Assembly: GCA_023453725.1 (NCBI GenBank)
Contig: JAEXTB010000328.1
Location: 1-7,501, forward strand
From: Bacillota bacterium
GTDB lineage: Bacteria > Bacillota > Clostridia > Christensenellales > CAG-138
Reading direction: 5' to 3'
DNA length: 7,501 nucleotides
In this document: one piece after another, positions 1-4,781 of the stretch
How positions within the stretch are numbered: position 1 is the stretch's first letter
Layout of the letters: each line of letters begins with the position of its first letter
The notes under the pieces: model-generated
What the model was told of the DNA's origin: nothing
What the model saw: the letters and a program-made list of their open reading frames with translations, nothing else
Database searches by the model: none
Program-made: the position numbers and the translations under genes

Positions 1-311
1 GCGGGCAGCAGCAGCGCGTCGCCATTGTGCGCGCCCTTGCCATGAACCCTGATGTGATGTTATTCGATGAACCGACCTCAGCGCTCGACCCTGAAATGGT
101 GGGCGAGGTGTTGGAGGTCATGAAAGAGCTTGCGCACGAGGGCATGACGATGGTGGTCGTCACCCATGAGATGGGCTTTGCCAAGGAAGTTGCCACCCGC
201 TGCCTGTTTATGGACGGGGGGCAGGTGCTTGAAGAAAACGCCCCGCAGGCGTTCTTTAACAATCCGCAGCACCCAAGGCTGCAGGATTTTCTCTCGAAAG
301 TTCTATATTAA
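1..311 (+). CDS. Polar amino acid ABC transporter ATP-binding protein, C-terminal part (5' truncated by window)
   Basis: This is the last 102 codons of a GlnQ/HisP-class ATPase that would power uptake of a polar amino acid from the cytoplasmic face of the membrane. The frame is open from base 3, starting inside the ABC signature (GQQQRVAIVRALA), followed by Walker B (VMLFDEPTSALDPE, including the catalytic Glu and the D-loop) and the H-loop (VVVTHEMGFA). The C-terminus (FFNNPQHPRLQDFLSKVLY) is typical of the GlnQ branch, where NP..pR...FL closes the protein. The family is about 240-250 residues long, so some 140 residues including Walker A lie to the left. Bases 1-2 fit the end of the Gly or Ser codon before the visible signature. 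The internal GTG at 27 and ATG at 41 are not real starts, because homologous sequence continues upstream. The gene ends an operon: a terminator follows 16 nt after the stop. The amino acid transported cannot be told from this fragment. Confidence 0.95.
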   Translation, partial: GQQQRVAIVRALAMNPDVMLFDEPTSALDPEMVGEVLEVMKELAHEGMTMVVVTHEMGFAKEVATRCLFMDGGQVLEENAPQAFFNNPQHPRLQDFLSKVLY

Positions 312-326
312 GCTTTTGAAAGACTT

Positions 327-359
327 ACGACCCCGCTATCTGATAGTGGGGTCGTTTAT
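327..359 (+). terminator. Intrinsic terminator after the amino acid ABC ATPase gene
   Basis: A 13-bp stem (327-339 pairing with 343-355, one G-U pair) closes on a CTG triloop (340-342). The stem holds a run of four C paired with four G and is followed by TTTATGTTCTTTT, an interrupted T tract starting at the stem's 3' foot. It lies 15 nt past the stop codon of the gene at 1-311, so it most likely ends that operon. On the opposite strand the tract after the stem is not T-rich enough to call it bidirectional with confidence. The rest of 360-472 shows only a weak 7-bp hairpin (415-434) without a T run. Confidence 0.85.
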
Positions 360-472
360 GTTCTTTTACAAAGATTTTTCTCGTGGAAATATGAATGGGT
401 CTTTATGGCCGTTGCGACCCTAAACGGAGGGTTGGAGGCGGTACCTATTGTGCAATTTTTTCGATAGTCTAT

Positions 473-997
473 CTATAGCGCAATCCAATATCGCTTTACC
501 ATGCGCCCGCCATCTGCAACGATGTTTTCCAAAACGCCGCCGTTTGCTTCAATTGTGCGGCTGCTTGCAATGTTCTCGCTGTTGCAGGTGACAAGGCAGC
601 GGGATAATTGCAGCTCGTCCCGGCAGATTGTTAACGCCTGGCGCAGCATCTGCGTTGCGTACCCCTTGCGGCGCTCGCTTTTTCGCACGCTGTAGCCAAT
701 GTGCCCGCCGGTAAAAAGCAGATGGTCGTTGAGGCGGTGGCGGATATCGATCATACCAACGAGACGGCCGGTTTGGTGATCAAGAGCAAGATACGTGGAA
801 GAAGGGACAAGCCCGGCTTGCACGGTCTCCTCGCTTTCGTTCTGGCTAAGGTGTGTGAGCCAATCCGCGATTGCGGAGAAACGGGCGAGTCCGGATGTCC
901 CATCCATGCTGTCTCCGTTTTCGATAAACTCTTCTTTGTATGCCGCAATCTCCAAAGTATGTTCGGCGGAAGGGCGTATGAGCAGGAGTTCTTGCAT
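473..997 (-). CDS. GNAT-family N-acetyltransferase (COG3981-like)
   Basis: This encodes a 174-residue cytoplasmic enzyme expected to move an acetyl group from acetyl-CoA to an amine; the acceptor is unknown. The acetyl-CoA pyrophosphate loop (motif A) is clear at residues about 100-118: the strand IGYSVR, then the turn RRKGYAT, matching R/Q-x-x-G-x-G/A. The later LVTCNSENIASSRTIEANGG (135-154) is the usual motif B region, where an Asn-rich turn precedes the helix that packs on the cofactor. The N-terminal segment with DGTSGL (32-37) is typical of the predicted-acetyltransferase group COG3981, and the length fits that group. The ATG at 997 is supported by AGAAGGT at 1014-1007, nine bases upstream, and by a promoter at 1066-1038. 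It is monocistronic and converges on the gene at 1-311. It shows no functional link to the sugar locus. Family assignment is firm; the substrate is not known. Confidence 0.92.
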   Translation of the reverse strand: MQELLLIRPSAEHTLEIAAYKEEFIENGDSMDGTSGLARFSAIADWLTHLSQNESEETVQAGLVPSSTYLALDHQTGRLVGMIDIRHRLNDHLLFTGGHIGYSVRKSERRKGYATQMLRQALTICRDELQLSRCLVTCNSENIASSRTIEANGGVLENIVADGGRMVKRYWIAL

Positions 998-1037
998 AAA
1001 AAGGCTACCTTCTTTGTGTCATTTGGAATTTCGCATT

Positions 1038-1066
1038 AGAATAGCACAACGGCTCTTTTTATGCAA
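1038..1066 (-). promoter_or_regulatory. Sigma-70-type promoter for the acetyltransferase gene
   Basis: Read on the minus strand, TTGCAT (1066-1061) and TATTCT (1043-1038) are separated by exactly 17 bases, and TGC directly before the -10 box makes it an extended -10. Transcription would start near 1031, giving a leader of about 34 nt that carries the Shine-Dalgarno sequence at 1014-1007. Spacing and position agree well, but this is a sequence match only. Confidence 0.7.
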
Positions 1067-1114
1067 CAGGCGATAAAAACCGGTCATTTGAACGTTTTGC
1101 GCGGAGGAAGATTA

Positions 1115-1126
1115 TGTTTCGAAACA
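1115..1126. promoter_or_regulatory. Perfect 12-bp palindrome with central CG, possible LacI-family operator
   Basis: TGTTTCGAAACA is identical to its reverse complement. LacI/GalR-family operators are commonly palindromes centred on CG, and a LacI-family gene starts under 200 bp to the right, so this is a reasonable operator candidate. It lies between the two divergent promoters: about 50 bp upstream of the acetyltransferase -35 box and about 120 bp upstream of the regulator's -35 box. That distance is long for simple repression of the regulator promoter, and I see no second exact copy in the window. The 12-bp length does not fit the 14-bp CcpA cre consensus. Confidence 0.4.
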
Positions 1127-1225
1127 ATGAAAATTATATATGAAAATTAGAATGAAATAAACTGGAGGTTAAGTCGGTCTAAACGCATAATTTCTAGCTA
1201 TTTTATAAAAATTAATGAAAATTAG
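1127..1225 (+). repeat. AT-rich direct repeats (ATGAAAATTA, three copies)
   Basis: The 10-mer ATGAAAATTA occurs at 1127-1136, 1140-1149 and 1215-1224; the last two copies share an eleventh base (G). The first two start 13 bp apart and the second and third 75 bp apart. The surrounding 1111-1245 segment is strongly AT-rich and holds no gene longer than a few codons, only a 10-bp palindrome TTTTATAAAA at 1201-1210. It may be a protein-binding or curved upstream region of the regulator promoter; equally, it may be chance similarity in AT-rich DNA. Confidence 0.35.
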
Positions 1226-1244
1226 TGTATTTCGCTTTTTTGAT

Positions 1245-1274
1245 TTGCAATGCGAAAATAGGCGTTGCTATAAT
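1245..1274 (+). promoter_or_regulatory. Extended -10 promoter for the sugar locus
   Basis: A consensus TATAAT (1269-1274) is preceded by TGC (1266-1268), making an extended -10. TTGCAA at 1245-1250 serves as a -35 with an 18-bp spacer (four of six consensus bases). Transcription would begin near 1281, right at the ribosome binding site, giving a very short leader. An imperfect inverted repeat, GCAATGC (1248-1254) and GCGTTGC (1262-1268), covers the spacer and could be an operator for autoregulation by the LacI-family protein. This is the only convincing rightward promoter ahead of the regulator and isomerase genes. Confidence 0.7.
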
Positions 1275-1283
1275 ACAAGCATC

Positions 1284-1310
1284 AGGAGGTGGTCGTTGCG
1301 AAGCCTGTGA
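1284..1310 (+). promoter_or_regulatory. Translation initiation region of the LacI-family gene, with a four-codon overlapping frame
   Basis: A strong AGGAGG (1284-1289) has no ordinary in-frame start at the normal distance. GTG at 1289 overlaps it, and GTG at 1307 is 17 nt away. Six bases after it lies TTG (1296), which opens a four-codon frame, TTG CGA AGC CTG TGA. Its TGA (1308-1310) overlaps the in-frame GTG (1307-1309) as GTGA. The arrangement would allow ribosomes to load at the strong site and reinitiate at 1307 by translational coupling. The overlap is visible; its use is inference. Confidence 0.4.
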
Positions 1311-2326
1311 AACGAAAATCTGTGACAATGGCAGATGTTGCAAGTGAAGCCAACGTATCCATTACGACCGTATCTCATGTAATCAATCAGACGGCTACCA
1401 TATCCGCGGAAACAACCAAGCGCGTCATCGGCGCGATCGAAAAGCTTGACTATCAACCCAATAAAACAAGCAGCGCTCTGAAAACAAACGACAAACGGAT
1501 GATTGGCATCCTGACGCCGGATATTTCCAACGAGTTTTATTCCAGATGTCTTCAGGCAGCCTGCGAGGAAGCATGGCGTCAGGACTACATCGCATTGGTT
1601 TGCGGCACACGGCATGATCAGAACGCAGAAGTCAAACATATCAAAACCCTCATCAAAAACGGGATCAGCGGATTGATACTGTTCGGAGGGCTTCTGGATG
1701 AAAAATACATTATTGAGGCCGCGAAAAAAGTGCCAGTTGTATTGGGCGATCGATATCTTTTAAGCCACTCCGTCCCCTCTGTGATCACGGATAATATCAG
1801 CGCCATGCGGCGTTTGGTCGCCAAACTGAGTAAGGCGGGTTACAAGCGGGTGGGCTATATCTCAGAAGATCTCGGAATGTCTAACGTCAAGGACCGCTAT
1901 ATGGGCTTCAAGATCGGGCTTGAAGAAAACGGCCTTTCATTTTTGCAGGAGCATATGCACTTTTCGGCCAGCCTTCGTCTGGATAAAATTGAAACCGCGC
2001 ACCGCTTTGTGCAGGAACAGATCATATCAAAGTCGCAGCTCCCGGAAGTGTATGTCTGCACGAGCGATCTTATAGCGGCTGGCGTACTTGCGGCACTGTT
2101 TGAAGCCGGATACCGCGTACCAAGGGATATCGGCGTTGTAGGGTTTGACGGCATTACGCTTTCGGCTTATACGCGCCCGCCGCTTACGACAATTGCGCAG
2201 AACATGAACCAGCTGGGCAAAAACTGCTGTATGGCGCTGAGCCAGCAGATTGAAGGCGGAGACAGGACCACCAAACAGATCGTGGTCAACACGAGGTTCA
2301 TTGTACGCGAATCCGTCCGGATGTAG
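1307..2326 (+). CDS. LacI/GalR-family transcriptional regulator
   Basis: This encodes a DNA-binding repressor expected to control the sugar locus it heads, releasing or binding DNA on contact with a sugar or sugar phosphate. From the GTG at 1307 the protein is 339 residues, the usual family length. The N-terminal helix-turn-helix is at residues 8-27 (MADVASEANVSITTVSHVIN). The hinge helix follows near 52-59 (NKTSSAL, with the conserved hinge Leu). The periplasmic-binding-protein-like effector domain begins at MIGILTPDISNEF and includes LVAKLSKAGYKRVGYIS and DIGVVGFDG, the standard family blocks. The frame stays open to GTG 1289, but that codon overlaps the Shine-Dalgarno; 1307 gives the usual short tail before the helix-turn-helix, so I prefer it. 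GTG 1322 and ATG 1328 are less likely. The isomerase gene follows after 45 nt without a clear terminator, so the two are probably cotranscribed. The effector cannot be read from the sequence. Confidence 0.93.
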   Translation: MKRKSVTMADVASEANVSITTVSHVINQTATISAETTKRVIGAIEKLDYQPNKTSSALKTNDKRMIGILTPDISNEFYSRCLQAACEEAWRQDYIALVCGTRHDQNAEVKHIKTLIKNGISGLILFGGLLDEKYIIEAAKKVPVVLGDRYLLSHSVPSVITDNISAMRRLVAKLSKAGYKRVGYISEDLGMSNVKDRYMGFKIGLEENGLSFLQEHMHFSASLRLDKIETAHRFVQEQIISKSQLPEVYVCTSDLIAAGVLAALFEAGYRVPRDIGVVGFDGITLSAYTRPPLTTIAQNMNQLGKNCCMALSQQIEGGDRTTKQIVVNTRFIVRESVRM

Positions 2327-2371
2327 CGTAGTTCTTCTTTTTTTAGTTATCTATCCAGTCAGGAGGTTATT

Positions 2372-3349
2372 ATGGCAAAGCACAGTGTCATTTTAGGCAA
2401 TGTCGGCAATTTTTCGGACCGTTATATGGGCGGCGGCTACCAGCGGGACTACACGCTCACAGAACTGTTTGACCGCGTAAAGTCCATTGAGGGCGTTACA
2501 GGCGTGGAACTTGTGAGCAATTGGCATGTCACGCCGGAAAACGCCAAAGAGGTGAAGTCGCAGCTTGACCGTACCGGCCTCAAACTTGTTTCCATCATAC
2601 CCGATCACTTTGGCACTAAGGAATACGGCCGCGGTGCGTTTTCCGCAAAGGATCCCGGTATGCGACGCCGCGCGTTGGAAGAAACAAAAGAGATCATTGA
2701 TGTCGCAAAATTCTTGGGCGGCGATCTTATCAGCCTATGGCCTGGCCAGGACGGATACGATTACCACTTCCAGGGCGATTATATTCAGGAGCACGGCTGG
2801 TTTATCGAAGGCGTGAAGCAATGCTGCCTTTACCGGCCTGACGTAAAGATCTCCATTGAGTATAAGCCGCGCGAGCCGCGCAATTTCAGCTATCCCGCAA
2901 GTGCGGCCATGACGCTGCTGATGGTCAAGGAGATCAACGAACCAAACTGCGGCGTCACAATAGATTACGGCCATGGCACCGCCGCAAAAGAAAATGTTGC
3001 GGAAAGCGTCGCCATCATCAAACGCTATGGCGATAAGCTCTTCCACATCCACATGAACGACAACTATGGCAACTGGGATGACGATATGATCACCGGTTCC
3101 ATCCACACAATTCCGTTTATTGAGTTCTTCTATTGGCTAAAGCGCACCGGGTATGAGGGGTACATCTCCACCGACCAATACCCCTACCGTGAAGACGGCC
3201 GGGACGCCTGCAACGAAAGCGTCCGGTGGTTTGATATATTCGAGGATCTTGTGGAAAGGATCGATGAAACGGAGCTTTCCGCCATCTTCCGCTCCGGCAA
3301 CGCTGTGGAAATCAGCGCCTTCCTGCGCAAGCTGATGTTCAACAGATAA
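2372..3349 (+). CDS. Sugar (phosphate) isomerase/epimerase, xylose-isomerase-like TIM barrel
   Basis: This encodes a 325-residue cytoplasmic enzyme of the AP-endonuclease-2/xylose-isomerase-like TIM-barrel fold (COG1082 type), expected to isomerise or epimerise the imported sugar using a divalent metal. Likely metal ligands lie at the ends of successive strands: E163 (SIEYKPREPRN), D198 with the adjacent H201 (VTIDYGHG), H225/H227 (LFHIHMND) and D268 (YISTDQYP). Such a Glu-Asp-His-Asp set is the family pattern. The block LWPGQDGYDY (122-131) is a substrate-pocket loop loosely like that of rhamnose-isomerase-type enzymes; EYK also recalls that group. There is no signal peptide. ATG 2372 is set by AGGAGG at 2361-2366, five bases upstream. 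It sits between the regulator and the binding protein, so its substrate is probably the transported sugar. Alternatives within the fold are a ketose 3-epimerase or an inosose-type dehydratase. The family is secure; the reaction is not. Confidence 0.9.
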   Translation: MAKHSVILGNVGNFSDRYMGGGYQRDYTLTELFDRVKSIEGVTGVELVSNWHVTPENAKEVKSQLDRTGLKLVSIIPDHFGTKEYGRGAFSAKDPGMRRRALEETKEIIDVAKFLGGDLISLWPGQDGYDYHFQGDYIQEHGWFIEGVKQCCLYRPDVKISIEYKPREPRNFSYPASAAMTLLMVKEINEPNCGVTIDYGHGTAAKENVAESVAIIKRYGDKLFHIHMNDNYGNWDDDMITGSIHTIPFIEFFYWLKRTGYEGYISTDQYPYREDGRDACNESVRWFDIFEDLVERIDETELSAIFRSGNAVEISAFLRKLMFNR

Positions 3350-3362
3350 AACAGTTTTTCGG

Positions 3363-3386
3363 TTTTTACTGGTAACCCGGTAAAAA
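3363..3386 (+). promoter_or_regulatory. Ten-base-pair hairpin/dyad ahead of the binding-protein gene
   Basis: Bases 3363-3372 pair with 3377-3386 (ten pairs, one G-U) around a TAAC loop. The stem's outer half is five T against five A, and the downstream flank is A-rich, so it is not an intrinsic terminator on the plus strand. It ends 11 nt before the AGGAGG (3398-3403) of the binding-protein gene. It may be an RNA processing or stabilising hairpin that raises binding-protein mRNA relative to the isomerase part, or a DNA dyad bound by a regulator. The pairing is seen; the role is inference. Confidence 0.45.
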
Positions 3387-3411
3387 GAAAAAATACTAGG
3401 AGGAAAAGAAC

Positions 3412-4500
3412 ATGAAAAAAACGCTCGCTCTCGCGCTGGTCCTTTTGATGGCCTTCAGCATGTTTGCGTGCACAAAGCCGGCAGAGACCCCCGCACCGGC
3501 ACCCGCAAGTGAAGCCCCCGCCAGTGAGGCCCCCGCTGCTGAGGCTACCCCCGCTGCCGAAGCTCCCGCTGATGAATCCGAATGGGAAATCGTCGTAGTT
3601 CCCAAGGATGCCACCAACCCGTGGTTTGTCCGTATGGACACCGGCGTAAAAGAGTATGCACAGGAAACCGGCCTGAACATCTATCAGAAGGGCACCCCTT
3701 CCATCGATGCGACGCTGCAGTCCCAGCTCATCCAGGACCTCATCGCGGCTGATGTTGACGCGATCTGCGTCGTTCCCGTTGACCCCGGTTCCCTTGAGCC
3801 GGTCCTCAAGCAGGCTCGCGAAGCCGGTATCGTCGTTGTGGCGCATGAAGGCGCTTCCCTGACGAATGTTGACTACGACATCGAAGCATTCAGCAACGAC
3901 CAGTACGGCGCATTCATCATGGATAACCTGGCGGAAGCCATGGGCCAGGAAGGCGTTTACACCACGATGGTTGCACACGTCACCAACGCTTCCCACAATG
4001 AATGGGCAGACGGCGGCGTGAAGCGCCAGATCGAAGCTTATCCCAACATGAAGCTCCTTGAAGCCGAACCCCGCGTAGAATCCGAGGACAACGGCGACGT
4101 CGCTTACCAGAAGGCCAAGGAACTCCTGAAGAAGTATCCCGACCTTAAGGGCATCATGGGCACCTCTTCCTTCGATGCACCGGGCATCGCCCGCGCCATC
4201 CAGGAACTGGGCTTGGTCGGTAAGGTGTTCACCTCCGGTACCGGTATGCCCGCTGACAACGCAGAACTCTTGAAGAGCGGCGTTGTTAAGTCCCTCACGC
4301 TGTGGGATCCCGCGCTTGCCGGCAAGGCCATGTGCTCCATGGCGTTGAAGCTGCTGCGCGGCGAACAGATTGCGGACCATGTCGATCTCGGCGTGGAAGG
4401 CTACAATGACCTGACCTTCAAGCAGGGCAGCACCACCGTCCTCGAAGGCAAAGGCTGGGTCGTCATCAACGCTGAAAACGTAGACAGCTTCGGCTTCTAA
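3412..4500 (+). CDS. Sugar-binding lipoprotein of an ABC transporter (RbsB/RhaS/LsrB type)
   Basis: This encodes a 362-residue surface lipoprotein that captures the sugar and delivers it to the permeases. Residues 1-19 are a signal peptide (MKKT, then a hydrophobic core) ending in a lipobox with C20 (SMFAC), the site of lipidation. Residues 21-57 are a tether of Ala, Pro, Glu and Ser containing repeats of the type APASE. The Peripla_BP_4 domain starts at 58 with EIVVVPKDATNPWF and RMDTGVKEYAQETG. It continues through a QSQLIQDLIAADVDAICVVPVD block and ends with LTLWDPALAGKAM (296-307), which resembles the RhaS/LsrB branch. Possible ligand contacts are the aromatic W71/F72, D124 and D299; this is inferred from family position only. 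ATG 3412 follows AGGAGG (3398-3403) by eight bases. It comes after the isomerase (62 nt) and precedes the ATPase across an unusually structured 281-nt spacer. The ligand could be a pentose, a deoxyhexose or a similar small sugar. Confidence 0.95.
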   Translation: MKKTLALALVLLMAFSMFACTKPAETPAPAPASEAPASEAPAAEATPAAEAPADESEWEIVVVPKDATNPWFVRMDTGVKEYAQETGLNIYQKGTPSIDATLQSQLIQDLIAADVDAICVVPVDPGSLEPVLKQAREAGIVVVAHEGASLTNVDYDIEAFSNDQYGAFIMDNLAEAMGQEGVYTTMVAHVTNASHNEWADGGVKRQIEAYPNMKLLEAEPRVESEDNGDVAYQKAKELLKKYPDLKGIMGTSSFDAPGIARAIQELGLVGKVFTSGTGMPADNAELLKSGVVKSLTLWDPALAGKAMCSMALKLLRGEQIADHVDLGVEGYNDLTFKQGSTTVLEGKGWVVINAENVDSFGF

Positions 4501-4524
4501 GTTTTAGAAGTAATACCACAAACC

Positions 4525-4618
4525 AGGGCCGTTCCGCATCCCGGTGCGATATATGCGCATTCGGCGCGCGAAGAAAGCTTCGTGCGCCGAATGCAGCGGC
4601 AAAGGGGTGCGGGGCCCT
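4525..4618 (+). promoter_or_regulatory. Large two-tier intercistronic stem-loop after the binding-protein gene
   Basis: The inner hairpin pairs 4557-4573 with 4578-4594: 17 base pairs, one of them G-U, around an AAAG loop. An outer stem pairs 4534-4542 with 4604-4612 (nine pairs, one G-U) and, after a three-base GTT bulge on the left, 4525-4530 with 4613-4618 (six pairs). Only TTTCCT follows, so the T tract is poor. It begins 24 nt after the binding-protein stop codon. Structures in this position are known in binding-protein-dependent transporter operons to protect the upstream message or to terminate part of the transcripts, so that binding protein exceeds transporter. That role here is inferred. 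It could also be a partial terminator or a dispersed intergenic repeat. Confidence 0.7.
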
Positions 4619-4662
4619 TTCCTACTGATTACACTGTTCATAAATAAAAGATAGCGCTTTTG

Positions 4663-4689
4663 TTGACCGCGCAGGCGAAATGATATAGC
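4663..4689 (+). promoter_or_regulatory. Weak candidate promoter for the ATPase-permease genes
   Basis: TTGACC (4663-4668) and an extended -10, TGA then TATAGC (4681-4689), lie in the spacer ahead of the ATPase gene. The spacing between hexamers is only 15 bp, shorter than ideal, and the -10 matches four of six consensus bases. If used, it would start transcription near 4696 and give the ATPase and permeases a supply independent of the upstream stem-loop. Confidence 0.25.
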
Positions 4690-4751
4690 CCGCGCTTCCG
4701 CCGCTACGCGGCGCGTGCCGCTTTCGCGTCACGACACGAATCCGAGATTCG
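4675..4751 (+). promoter_or_regulatory. GC-rich nested inverted repeats before the ATPase gene
   Basis: GCGAAA (4675-4680) can pair with TTTCGC (4722-4727). This encloses CGCGC (4691-4695) with GCGTG (4713-4717, one G-U) and a core GCCGC (4700-4704) with GCGGC (4708-4712) closed by a TAC loop. A separate six-pair hairpin at 4737-4742/4746-4751 (loop CGA) ends 30 nt before the ATPase start codon. The GC-rich symmetry stands out from the AT-richer 4621-4660. No protein-coding sense is apparent. It may be an mRNA control element or a copy of a small dispersed repeat. Confidence 0.45.
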
Positions 4752-4781
4752 CATAAGCCACAAGAAAGGGGCGAAGGCTCT

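Noticed and set aside
415..434. Hairpin as a terminator for the minus-strand acetyltransferase gene
   Set aside because: It has seven pairs including a G-U, and no T tract follows it on the minus strand.
701..1039. 112-codon plus-strand frame within the acetyltransferase gene
   Set aside because: The minus-strand reading gives a clear GNAT protein with promoter and ribosome binding site; the plus frame has no family features.
1115..1126. Palindrome as a CcpA cre site
   Set aside because: The cre consensus spans 14 bases with the conserved TG and CA further apart than in this 12-bp dyad.
2327..2345. T-rich stretch after the regulator stop codon as a terminator
   Set aside because: The only inverted repeat nearby (ATCC/GGAT around 2311-2322) has a four-pair stem and lies more than ten bases from the T run. 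Cotranscription of regulator and isomerase is more likely.
3184..4380. 398-codon open frame on the minus strand opposite the isomerase end and binding-protein gene
   Set aside because: Its product is low in recognisable motifs, rich in Gly/Val/Ala/Arg runs typical of reverse-complement coding, and the plus strand carries two unmistakable gene families with good ribosome binding sites. It is a shadow of codon bias.
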